NCBI GenBank assembly: GCA_963665765.1
Contig: OY762464.1
Coordinates: 1,922,001 to 1,986,000 of the forward strand
Direction: 5' to 3'
DNA from: Bin76 sp963665765
GTDB lineage: Bacteria; Actinomycetota; Acidimicrobiia; Spongiisociales; ZC4RG35
Length of the DNA stretch: 64,000 bases
The notes beneath the pieces are model-generated. The model was not told the DNA's origin. It saw only the letters and a program-made list of their open reading frames with translations, and searched no databases. The position numbers and the translations under genes are program-made. How positions within the stretch are numbered: position 1 is the first letter of the stretch; every line of letters begins with the position of its first letter. This document shows, in pieces, positions 52,651-60,812 of this stretch.

Positions 52651-54381
52651 ATGGTGATGACCCCCAGCGAAGCCCTGGTTGAGACTCTACGGACCGAGGG
52701 GGTAACCGATGTCCCCGGAATAGTGGGATCGGCCTTCATGGACGCGCTCGATCTGTTCCCCGCCGCCGGCATCCGGTTCGTTCCGGTTCGGCATGAGCAG
52801 AACGCCGCCCATATGGCGGACACCTACGCTCGGGCCACCGGCCGTCCCTCGGTCTGCACCGCTCAGAACGGTCCGGGAATCACCAACATGGTCACCGGGA
52901 TAGCGGCGGCCTATCACGCCCATTCTCCGGTGGTGATCATCACCCCGTCGGCCACCTCCGGGTCGGTGGGGCTGGATGGATTCCAAGAGGTGGAGCAAAT
53001 GTCCATCTTCCGCACCATCACCAAGTTTCAGTTGCAGGTTCCCCGCCCCGACCGGATGGCCGAGTCCATGAGAACCGCCTTCCGGATGGCCATGGCCCAT
53101 CTGGGGCCGGTGCAGGTGGACATTCCCCGTGACTTTTTCTATGGCGAGTCCCGGGAGCAGGTGCTCTCCCCCCATCAGTACCGCGCCACTGGGCGGGGAG
53201 CAGGGGACCCCGCCCTTTTGGACCGGGCCGCCGCCCTTTTGTCGGAGGCCCGCAACCCGGTGATCGTGGCCGGATACGGGGTGGTGCTGTCGGACGCCTA
53301 CGGAGAGACCGCCCGGCTCGCCGAACAACTCAGCGCCCCGGTGGCCACCTCCTATCTGCACAATGACGCTTTCCCCCACACCCATCCGCTGTCGGTGGGG
53401 CCTCTGGGTTACATGGGTTCCAAGGCGGCCATGGAACTGATGTCCGAAGCGGACGTGGTATTCATGTTGGGCTGCCGGATCAATGTGTTCGGAACGGTGC
53501 CTCAGTACGGGCTTGATTTCTATCCCCAATCGGCCAAGGTGGTGCAGATCGACATCGACCCCGAGCAGTTGGGCCGCTCCAAGCCCATCGAATTGGGGAT
53601 CATCGCCGATGCCCGACAGGCGGCGGAGGCCATCTCCGCCCGGTTGGCGGCGGCCGGGGAGCGTCCGGCCGACCAGGTTCGGTTGGATCACATCGCCGCC
53701 GCCAAGGCCCGCTGGAAAAGGGAGCTGTCGGCCCGGTCCGCCTCCGACGGCACCCCCATCAGTCCCCGCCGGGCGCTTAGTGAGTTGGCGGCTCAACTCA
53801 CCGACGACACCTTCGTCACCACCGACATCGGCAACATCTGCTCGGTGTCCAACGGCTACCTGCGTTTTGCCAAACCGCGCCGATTCATGGCCGCCATGGG
53901 CTTTGGGAACTGCGGCTTCGCCTATCCGGGGGCGTTGGGCGCCAAGCTGGCCTCTCCCGGATCGCCGGCGGTGGCGATCATCGGCGACGGAGCGTGGGGG
54001 ATGAGCGTCGCAGAGGTGATGACCGCAGTGGAGGAGGATCTGCCGGTGACGGCGGTGGTGTTCAACAACCAGCAGTGGGGGGCGGAGAAACGCAACCAGA
54101 TCGATTTCTATGACAATCGCTTTGTGGGCACCAACATCGGGCACCAACTGGGGGGATTCAATTTCGCCGAGATCGCCACCGCCATGGGCGGGCGGGGAAT
54201 CAGGGTGACCGACCCCGCCGACCTCAAGGATGCCTTCGGGGAGTCGCTTGATCCCGAAGTGGCCACCGTGGTGGAAGTGATGGTCGACCCCGAGGAGTTG
54301 GCCGAGCCCTTCCGCCGCGATGCCCTGCAACAGCCGGTCCGGCACTTGGAACGCTATCGGCATCTGGCCGCCCAGCATTAG
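52651..54381 (+). CDS. xsc: Sulfoacetaldehyde acetyltransferase (thiamine diphosphate enzyme)
   Basis: Converts sulfoacetaldehyde and phosphate to acetyl phosphate and sulfite, the carbon-sulfur cleavage step in taurine and isethionate use. The 576-aa protein agrees with Xsc at positions not shared by acetolactate synthases: QNGPGITNMVTG, FQEVEQMSIF, NDAFPHTHPLSVGPLGYMGSKAAMEL in outline, NNQQWGAEKRNQIDFYDN, and the terminal GEPFRRDALQQPVR. HEQNAAHMAD holds the catalytic Glu and GDGAWGMSVAEVM begins the ThDP motif ending with NN. ATG at 52651 follows GGAGAAAG; ATG 52657 is possible. It sits between the mutase pair and the aminotransferase. Confidence 0.87.
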   Translation: MVMTPSEALVETLRTEGVTDVPGIVGSAFMDALDLFPAAGIRFVPVRHEQNAAHMADTYARATGRPSVCTAQNGPGITNMVTGIAAAYHAHSPVVIITPSATSGSVGLDGFQEVEQMSIFRTITKFQLQVPRPDRMAESMRTAFRMAMAHLGPVQVDIPRDFFYGESREQVLSPHQYRATGRGAGDPALLDRAAALLSEARNPVIVAGYGVVLSDAYGETARLAEQLSAPVATSYLHNDAFPHTHPLSVGPLGYMGSKAAMELMSEADVVFMLGCRINVFGTVPQYGLDFYPQSAKVVQIDIDPEQLGRSKPIELGIIADARQAAEAISARLAAAGERPADQVRLDHIAAAKARWKRELSARSASDGTPISPRRALSELAAQLTDDTFVTTDIGNICSVSNGYLRFAKPRRFMAAMGFGNCGFAYPGALGAKLASPGSPAVAIIGDGAWGMSVAEVMTAVEEDLPVTAVVFNNQQWGAEKRNQIDFYDNRFVGTNIGHQLGGFNFAEIATAMGGRGIRVTDPADLKDAFGESLDPEVATVVEVMVDPEELAEPFRRDALQQPVRHLERYRHLAAQH

Positions 54382-54394
54382 AGGAGAACTCAAC

Positions 54395-55735
54395 ATGACC
54401 ACCACTCTCACCACCAACCGCCTGGCACACACCGCCTTGCACTTCACCCCTGCCGCACTGTGGCGAAGCGGAGGAGCGCCGATCTGGGTTAGAGGAGAGG
54501 GCGTCCGCGTCTGGGACCAGGATGGGAACTCCTACATCGACGGTCTGGCCGGGTTGTTTTCCGTCCAGATCGGCCACGGGCGGGCGGATATCGCGGCCGC
54601 CGCCGGAGAGCAGATGAAGACCCTCGCCTACATGCCGTCGTGGTCGGCCGCCATTCCGGTGACCATCGAGGCATGCGACCTGATCGCCTCCCTGGCGCCG
54701 GGCGACCTCGACGTGGTGTTTTTGGTCTCCTCCGGCTCGGAAGCCGTGGAGTCGGCCATCAAATTCTCGCGTCAGTACCACTCGGCCCGCAACGAGCCCC
54801 GACGGGTGAAGGTGATCAGTCGCCACCTGTCCTATCACGGAACCACCATGGGCGCCTTGTCGGCCACCGGCCTGCCCGGCATCCGGGAGGCTTACGGCCC
54901 GCTTCTCTACGGTTTCCGCAAGGTCCCCAACACCTTGGGATTCGATGACGGAGTGGCGGCGGCGGCCGCGGTGGAGCAGGCCATCATCGAAGAGGGCCCC
55001 GAGACGGTGGCGATGGTGCTGGCCGAGCCGGTGCAGAACGGCGGCGGGTCGATCGTTCCCCCGGCCGGGTACTGGCAGGAACTGCGACGTATCTGCGACC
55101 GCTACGGGGTGCTGTTGTGCGCCGATGAGGTGATCAACGGGTTCGGCCGTCTGGGAGAATGGTTCGGTTCGGGGCTGCTGGGCGTGGTGCCCGATCTGCT
55201 CACTTTCGCCAAGGGCGCCACATCTTCCTACGCGCCGATCGGAGGACTGCTGATCCGCCGGCCGGTGTTTGAAGAGTTGATGGATTCCCATATCGGCACC
55301 TTCAACCACGGCGCCACCTGGGGAGGCCACCCGGTGGTGGCGGCCACCGCGGTGGCGAACCTCACCGCCCTCCGAGACGAGGACGTGGTGGGCAATGTTC
55401 GACGCCTGGGCGGGTATTTCCGTCAGCAGTTGGACCGGATGGCCGCCGGGCATCGGATGGTAAGCGAGGTGCGCGGAATCGGGTTCTTCTATGCGGTTGA
55501 GCTGACCGCCGACCGGGAGACCGGCCGGAGATTGACCACGGAGCAGGCGGATGTGCTGCTGAAACAGACCCTTCCGCCCCTCATGATGGAGGCAGGACTC
55601 TACACCCGCGCCGATGACCGGGGAGAACCGAAGATCCTCCTCTGCCCGCCCTTGATCTCCACTCGCTCTGACATCGACGACATGGTGTCGATGGTCGACC
55701 GGACCTTGGACCAGGTCGGCGCGATGGACTGGTAA
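54395..55735 (+). CDS. tpa: Class III aminotransferase, probable taurine:pyruvate aminotransferase
   Basis: PLP enzyme of 446 aa. YIDGLAGLFSVQIGHGR is the class III N-terminal block; VSSGSEAVESAIKFSRQYH binds PLP phosphate; LLCADEVINGFGR carries the Asp; and FAKGATSSYAPIGGLLI has the Schiff-base Lys. The gene directly follows xsc, 14 bases apart, with GAGGAGA before the ATG. Transfer of the amino group of taurine to pyruvate would give the sulfoacetaldehyde that Xsc consumes, so the pair reads as a taurine pathway. Other omega-amino acids are possible substrates. Confidence 0.83.
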   Translation: MTTTLTTNRLAHTALHFTPAALWRSGGAPIWVRGEGVRVWDQDGNSYIDGLAGLFSVQIGHGRADIAAAAGEQMKTLAYMPSWSAAIPVTIEACDLIASLAPGDLDVVFLVSSGSEAVESAIKFSRQYHSARNEPRRVKVISRHLSYHGTTMGALSATGLPGIREAYGPLLYGFRKVPNTLGFDDGVAAAAAVEQAIIEEGPETVAMVLAEPVQNGGGSIVPPAGYWQELRRICDRYGVLLCADEVINGFGRLGEWFGSGLLGVVPDLLTFAKGATSSYAPIGGLLIRRPVFEELMDSHIGTFNHGATWGGHPVVAATAVANLTALRDEDVVGNVRRLGGYFRQQLDRMAAGHRMVSEVRGIGFFYAVELTADRETGRRLTTEQADVLLKQTLPPLMMEAGLYTRADDRGEPKILLCPPLISTRSDIDDMVSMVDRTLDQVGAMDW

Positions 55736-55818
55736 CCCCCCTGCCGATACGATTTGCGTTACACACGTCCTAGATACGATTTGCGAAGCTCTTCTAATAG
55801 TCACCGGGAGTTGTCCTT

Positions 55819-57369
55819 ATGAGCATCACCAACATTGCCGGAGTGGTCCGGCGCCACGCTTCTGCCCAACCGGATAAGACCGCCCTGGTCTACGGATCGG
55901 AGGAGGTCACCTTCGCCGAACTCGATGCCCGGTCCAGTCGCACCGCCAACGCCATGGCGGCGGCCGGGGTGGGGCACGGCGACCACGTGGGGTTTTTGGA
56001 CAAGAACTGCATGGAGTTCTTCGACTTTCTGTTCGGTGCGGCCAAGCTGGGGGCGGTGCACGCCGGCATCAACTGGCGGCTCGCTGCACGGGAGATCATC
56101 GGGGTGGTCAACGATGCCGAGATCAAACTGCTGATCGTCGGGGAGGAGTATGTCCCGGTCCTGGATGAGATTGCCGGAGATCTGACGACGGTCGAAAAGA
56201 TTCTGGTGGTGGGCGGCCATGACACGCATCAGGACTTCGGGGAATGGCGCGACGGCTACCCCGACACCGATCCGGGAGAAGGCGCCGAGGGAAACGACAC
56301 GGTGTTCCTGTTGTACTCCTCGGGTACCACCGGATTTCCCAAAGGCGTGATGATCCCCAACGACGCCTTCATGGAATTGAAGCGGGCCTGCTCGCCGATG
56401 TGGGGCTTTGATGGCGACTCGGTCAATCTGGTGAACCTCCCCATGTTCCATATCGGCGGGGTGGGGTGGTCGTGTCTGGGGTTGTACAACGGCAACACCT
56501 CCATCGTCGCCCGGGACAACATCCCGCAACTCCTGGTGGATCTGACCGTGAACCACCGGGTCACCAACGCTTTTTTGGTGCCGGTGCTCCTGCAGTTCAT
56601 GCTGACGGTTCCCGGTGTGGAGGATGCCGACTTCTCATCGCTGCAAACCATTGTCTACGGAGGATCGCCCATCTCCGAAGAGGTGCTCAACAAGTCGATC
56701 GAGGTGCTGGGCTGTGAATTCGCCGGCGCCTACGGCCTCACCGAATCCTGCAACGGAGTGACCACGCTGTTCCCCGACGAGCATGATCCCGGCGGTCCCT
56801 ACGCCTACCGGATGCTGTCGGTGGGCCGGCCGCACCCCAACGTGGAGGTCAAAATCGTCGACCCGGTGTCCACCGAGCCGCTCGGGGTGGACGAGGTGGG
56901 TGAGATCTGGCTGCGCTCCCCGCAGTTGATGAGCGGTTACTGGAAGAATCCCCAGGCCACTGCCGAGACCATCAACGCCGAAGGATGGATGCGCACCGGA
57001 GACGCTGGATCGGTCGACGTCGACGGGTTCGTGTATATCCGAGACCGTATAAAAGACATGATCATCTCCGGTGGGGAGAACATCTATCCCGCCGAGGTGG
57101 AGAACGCGCTGATGGAGCACCCGGGGATAGCCGACGTGGCGGTGATCGGGGTGCCCAGCGCCAAGTGGGGTGAGACACCGCGGGCGGTGATCGTGGCCGC
57201 CGGCGAGGAGGCGCCCCCGGAGGCCGAGATCATTGAATTCTGCCGAGGCCGCATTGCCCACTACAAATGCCCCACTTCGGTGGGAACCATCGATGTCATT
57301 CCCCGCAACCCGTCCGGCAAAATTCTCAAGGGCGATCTTCGGGACATGTACCTGGCCGAACAGGCTTAG
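55819..57369 (+). CDS. AMP-dependent acyl-CoA ligase
   Basis: Acid-thiol ligase of 516 aa. P-loop YSSGTTGFPKGVM, GAYGLTESCNGV, RTGDAGSVDVDGFVYIRDRIKDMIISGGENIYP and the C-terminal NPSGKILKGDLRD with the catalytic Lys place it in the fatty-acyl/aryl-CoA ligase family. It would activate the acid entering or leaving this cluster; acid identity unknown. It starts 83 bases after tpa and is followed by the LLM gene after 13 bases. Confidence 0.92.
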   Translation: MSITNIAGVVRRHASAQPDKTALVYGSEEVTFAELDARSSRTANAMAAAGVGHGDHVGFLDKNCMEFFDFLFGAAKLGAVHAGINWRLAAREIIGVVNDAEIKLLIVGEEYVPVLDEIAGDLTTVEKILVVGGHDTHQDFGEWRDGYPDTDPGEGAEGNDTVFLLYSSGTTGFPKGVMIPNDAFMELKRACSPMWGFDGDSVNLVNLPMFHIGGVGWSCLGLYNGNTSIVARDNIPQLLVDLTVNHRVTNAFLVPVLLQFMLTVPGVEDADFSSLQTIVYGGSPISEEVLNKSIEVLGCEFAGAYGLTESCNGVTTLFPDEHDPGGPYAYRMLSVGRPHPNVEVKIVDPVSTEPLGVDEVGEIWLRSPQLMSGYWKNPQATAETINAEGWMRTGDAGSVDVDGFVYIRDRIKDMIISGGENIYPAEVENALMEHPGIADVAVIGVPSAKWGETPRAVIVAAGEEAPPEAEIIEFCRGRIAHYKCPTSVGTIDVIPRNPSGKILKGDLRDMYLAEQA

Positions 57370-57382
57370 GGGAGAAGCCGTC

Positions 57383-58300
57383 ATGCACCTGGGAGTCGTG
57401 TTTCCCCAGATCGAGATCGGCGCCGATCCGGCGGTGGTTCGCGCTTTCGCCGAGACTGCCGAGGGCCTCGGTTTTGACTCGATCCTCACCTATGAACATG
57501 TGCTGGGGGCCGACCCTGCCCGCCATACCTTGGTGGGGCCCTACACCCATGTCGATGCCTTCCATGAGCCGTTCGTCCTGTTCGGGTACATGGCCGGAAT
57601 CACCACCACCATCGAGTTGTGGCTCGGGGTGCTGGTGTTGCCCCAGCGGCAGACCGCGTTGGTGGCCAAACAGGCGGCCACTTTGGATGTGCTTTCGGGA
57701 GAGCGGTTCACTCTGGGAGTGGGAGTGGGCTGGAATCAGGTGGAGTACCACGCGCTGGGACAGGATTTCCGCACGCGGGGCCGCCGGTTTGAAGAGCAGA
57801 TTGTGCTGCTGCGCAAGCTCTGGGAAGAGGACTTGGTCACTTTCGAGGGCGAGTTCGATCAAGTGGAGGCGGCCGGGATCAACCATCGTCCCAACCGGCG
57901 GATTCCCCTGTGGATCGGGGGATGGGCCGACCCGGTGCTGAGACGGATCGGGTATTGGGCGGATGGCTGGCTGGCCTCGGCCGGCTCCCCCAAGACCGCC
58001 CACCTCCCGGATCGGACCGGCAACCCGGCGGGGTTGCGATACCGCCTGAAGCAGGTTGAGGCCGCTGCCCGGGAGAAGGGAAGAGATCCTTCCGAGATCG
58101 GGGTGGGGATGCTGATCGGCGATGTGGGATTCGATGGACTGGTCTCCTGGGATCCCGCCGAGTTCGCCCACCGCACCGGAGTGTGGGCAGATGCCGGGGT
58201 CACCCATGGCTTTTTGGGGACCATCGGCCAAGACTTCACCCCCGACCAGCATCTGGCCGCTATGGAGGACTTCATGACGGCCTACCGCAACGGCGGGTGA
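57383..58300 (+). CDS. LLM class (luciferase-like) oxidoreductase, probably F420-dependent
   Basis: TIM-barrel flavin/F420 enzyme of 305 aa: HLGVVFPQIEIGADPAVVRAFAETAEGLGFDSILTYEHVLG and LDVLSGERFTLGVGVGWNQVEYHALGQDF in outline, then IPLWIGGWADPVLRRIG and the Gly-rich C-terminus. The subgroup resembles TIGR03619 F420-type members common in actinobacteria; some relatives are FMN monooxygenases, including sulfonate-desulfonating ones, which would be of interest here. ATG at 57383 follows GGGGAGAAG. Confidence 0.87.
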   Translation: MHLGVVFPQIEIGADPAVVRAFAETAEGLGFDSILTYEHVLGADPARHTLVGPYTHVDAFHEPFVLFGYMAGITTTIELWLGVLVLPQRQTALVAKQAATLDVLSGERFTLGVGVGWNQVEYHALGQDFRTRGRRFEEQIVLLRKLWEEDLVTFEGEFDQVEAAGINHRPNRRIPLWIGGWADPVLRRIGYWADGWLASAGSPKTAHLPDRTGNPAGLRYRLKQVEAAAREKGRDPSEIGVGMLIGDVGFDGLVSWDPAEFAHRTGVWADAGVTHGFLGTIGQDFTPDQHLAAMEDFMTAYRNGG

Positions 58301-58339
58301 TTGGCGGCCGGGAGCGCCGCGGGTTAGATTGGTGAACCT

Positions 58340-58771
58340 ATGAACCGGACCCCTGTTCTCGAAGGCTCCTTCGTGTCCGAGCCCGAACCCGCCCTGGTGG
58401 GAAGCCGGTGCCGCTCCTGTGACACGGTGGCCTTCCCGGCCGGCTTCACCTGCCCCAATCCCCGCTGCATGGAAAAAGATGTGACGCCCACCCCGCTTTC
58501 CCGCACCGGACGGCTGGCCAGCTGGACCACCGTCCATTTCCCGCCTCCGCCGCCTTTTGTGGCCCCCGATCCGTTCGTCCCGATCACGGTGGTGGAAGTG
58601 GAATTCGTCTCGGAAGGCATCCAGGTGGTGGGTCCTCTGGCCGGGACTTCGGCTAGCCGGTTGAGAATGGGCATGGTGATGGAGACGGTGGTTGAGCCCT
58701 ACTACACCGATGAGCAGGGAGAAGTGATCGGCTGGAAATTCCGGCCCTCCGAGGAGAGCAAGAGTGACTGA
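58340..58771 (+). CDS. DUF35 zinc-ribbon/OB-fold protein, thiolase partner
   Basis: Protein of 143 aa with a zinc ribbon CRSCDTVAFPAGFTCPNPRC near residues 30-50 and an OB-fold half with VVEVEF and VVGPLAG. Such proteins act as acyl-CoA-binding partners of SCP2-type thiolases and often overlap them in operons. Here the stop overlaps the thiolase start by 8 bases, matching that arrangement. Confidence 0.9.
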   Translation: MNRTPVLEGSFVSEPEPALVGSRCRSCDTVAFPAGFTCPNPRCMEKDVTPTPLSRTGRLASWTTVHFPPPPPFVAPDPFVPITVVEVEFVSEGIQVVGPLAGTSASRLRMGMVMETVVEPYYTDEQGEVIGWKFRPSEESKSD

Positions 58772-59960
58772 TGTGATAGTGGCCGGAGTGGGCCTTCATC
58801 CCTGGGGAAAGTTTCCTCACAAAAGCTGGGTGGAGATGGGCGCCGAGGTGGCGCTTGAGGCAGTCAAGGACGCCGGTGTGGAGTGGACGGATGTGGAGGC
58901 GATGGTTTCGGGCGCCATGCAGTGGGGAGGGTCGACCGGGATGAGGTCGGGGAACACCATCGCGGCGGCGTTGGGGGAGACGGGCATTCCCATCGCCAAC
59001 ATCAACAACGCCTGCGCCTCGGGCGGTTCTCTGATGCGTGCCGCCTATGCGATGATCACCTCGGGGATGCATGACTCGGTGCTGGTGATCGGCACCGACA
59101 AATCTCCCAAGGGATACTTCCCCAGCGTCCCGGTGTTGGCCGACGAGCCCCGTCCGCCGGTGGACATGGTCCGTTGGCAGGTCGGGGTGCCCAATCCCGC
59201 CTACTGGGCTCTCGAAATGCGCAAGCGCATGGAGGCCTACGGGTCCACCGAAGAGCACCTCGCCCAGGTGAAAGTCAAGAATTCCAAGCACGGGTCTTTG
59301 AACCCCTATGCGCGCTATCGGAAGGCCTTCACCTTGGAACAGGTGCTGGCCTCGCCCATGGTGTGCGACCCGCTGCGACTGCTGGAGATCTGTGCCACTT
59401 CCGACGGGGCGGCGGCGGTTCTCCTGACAAGCGGCGCCCAGGCCCGCCGGCTCGGAGTCAGTCCGCTGGTGAAGGTGGCGGCGTGCTCCCTCGCCAGTGG
59501 AGAGTTCGGCGACCCGACCATCCGGATCCCGCTGCTGTCGGCCACCTCGGACGCCGCGGCCGGCGCACCGTTGCTTTCCGAAAGCCGCCTGGCGGCGCAC
59601 ATGGCCTACGAGCAGGCCGGATTGGGACCCGAGGACATGGACTTCGTGGAATTGCCCGACAACTCCTCCTGGCACGAATTGCAGTACCTGGAGACCATGG
59701 GATTCTGTGAAGCAGGAGAATCGGAGAAGTTATTGGACAACGGCGCCACCACCCTGGGCGGAGAGTTGCCGGTGTGCCCCAGCGGAGGATTCTCCTCCTT
59801 TGGCGAGGCCACCATGGCCCAGGGCGTTCTCCAGATAGTGGAAGTCACCTGGCAACTGCGCGGAACCGCCGGCGCCCGCCAAGTAGAAGGCGCCCGCAAA
59901 GCAATAACCGAGGTCTACGGCGCCCAAGCCAACAATTCGGCCTGCATTCTGACCACCTGA
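58764..59960 (+). CDS. SCP2-type thiolase family protein
   Basis: Protein of 398 aa similar to lipid-transfer-protein/SCP2-type thiolases. The active-site Cys is in NINNACASGGSLMRAAYAM; DFVELPDNSSWHELQYLETMG and GGELPVCPSGGFSSFGEATMAQG correspond to the C-terminal region with the conserved His/Cys partly altered (CPSGG rather than the usual NPSGG). It would cleave or form a 3-ketoacyl-CoA, or act as an aldolase-like enzyme with DUF35 as in actinobacterial steroid side-chain cleavage. Last gene of the cluster. Confidence 0.88.
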   Translation: MTDVIVAGVGLHPWGKFPHKSWVEMGAEVALEAVKDAGVEWTDVEAMVSGAMQWGGSTGMRSGNTIAAALGETGIPIANINNACASGGSLMRAAYAMITSGMHDSVLVIGTDKSPKGYFPSVPVLADEPRPPVDMVRWQVGVPNPAYWALEMRKRMEAYGSTEEHLAQVKVKNSKHGSLNPYARYRKAFTLEQVLASPMVCDPLRLLEICATSDGAAAVLLTSGAQARRLGVSPLVKVAACSLASGEFGDPTIRIPLLSATSDAAAGAPLLSESRLAAHMAYEQAGLGPEDMDFVELPDNSSWHELQYLETMGFCEAGESEKLLDNGATTLGGELPVCPSGGFSSFGEATMAQGVLQIVEVTWQLRGTAGARQVEGARKAITEVYGAQANNSACILTT

Positions 59961-60092
59961 ACCCGACGGCCGAGTACAGGAACTCCGCGGAATAAGGAGA
60001 TCAGGCGCTGCATCAAGACTGCTTGCGCACGACGGCGAAACAGGGTACGGTAGAAGGGTCATGACATGTTCTACCCTAGGGAAGCGCCAAGG

Positions 60093-60350
60093 ATGGGCCT
60101 AAACATAAAGAATGAGGAGACTTATCGGCTAGCGGGGGAGTTGGCGCGGCTGACCGGCGAAACCATGACCGGAGCCATTACGGTTGCGCTCAGAGAACGG
60201 TTGGAGCGAGAAAAACGGGAGCGCAGCGTTGAGAGACGTGTTCAGGAGTTGCACGCTATCGGGCAACGTTGCGCCCGTCTTCTTCGTGAGGGTCCTTCCG
60301 CGGTGGAACACGGTGATTATCTATATGACGAGCATGGCCTACCGAAGTGA
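60093..60350 (+). CDS. vapB: VapB-type antitoxin (Rv0623-like)
   Basis: Protein of 85 aa starting MGLNIKNEETYRLAGELARLTGETMTGAITVALRERL, the PSK/Rv0623 transcription-factor fold found in antitoxins, with a highly charged toxin-binding tail EREKRERSVERRVQELHAIGQR. ATG at 60093 has AAGG close upstream; the frame is open from 60066. The toxin gene starts at its stop (GTGA). Confidence 0.9.
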   Translation: MGLNIKNEETYRLAGELARLTGETMTGAITVALRERLEREKRERSVERRVQELHAIGQRCARLLREGPSAVEHGDYLYDEHGLPK

Positions 60351-60733
60351 TTATCGATACGTCGGCGGTATTGGCGGTGCTGTTCGGTGAGCCAGACGCC
60401 GAGCGCTTTGAAAGGGAAATAGCAGAGGCCCACCGATGCAAGATGTCGGTAGCCAACTTTCTAGAGGCGGCCATGGTTCTTGAAGGTCGCGCTGGGACAA
60501 CTGGGGGGTATGAGCTTGATCTTTTCTTGGAGAAGGCTTCAATGGAGTTGGTACCGGTCAGCCTCGAGCAGGCGAGGGCCGCGCGCCGAGCATGGCGTCG
60601 ATTCGGCAAAGGGAACCACCTGGCAGGTCTCAACTTTGGAGACTGTTTCGCGTATGCTTTGGCGGAAGTCACCCAAGAGCCCCTTCTATTCAAGGGCCGC
60701 GACTTTTCGCAAACCGACATCAAGGTGGCTTGA
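60347..60733 (+). CDS. vapC: VapC-type PIN-domain toxin
   Basis: RNase toxin of 128 aa. MIIDTSAVLAVLFGEPDAERF begins with the first Asp, NFLEAAMVLEGR has the second acidic residue, and NFGDCFAYALAEVTQEPLLFKGRDF carries the third Asp and the terminal PIN signature. GTG at 60347 overlaps the antitoxin stop. It is convergent with the mod gene, whose end lies 80 bases away. Confidence 0.92.
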   Translation: MIIDTSAVLAVLFGEPDAERFEREIAEAHRCKMSVANFLEAAMVLEGRAGTTGGYELDLFLEKASMELVPVSLEQARAARRAWRRFGKGNHLAGLNFGDCFAYALAEVTQEPLLFKGRDFSQTDIKVA

Positions 60734-60812
60734 TCTCCTCCTTGACTGGGTACTCGGATTCGAGGCCCCTTGGCTCTTACGGTTCGCTTCTGTGCTCAAT
60801 GTTTCGGCGTTC

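Noticed and set aside
52687..54447. 586-codon open frame opposite xsc
   Set aside because: Antisense shadow; glycine/histidine-rich nonsense and xsc is well supported.
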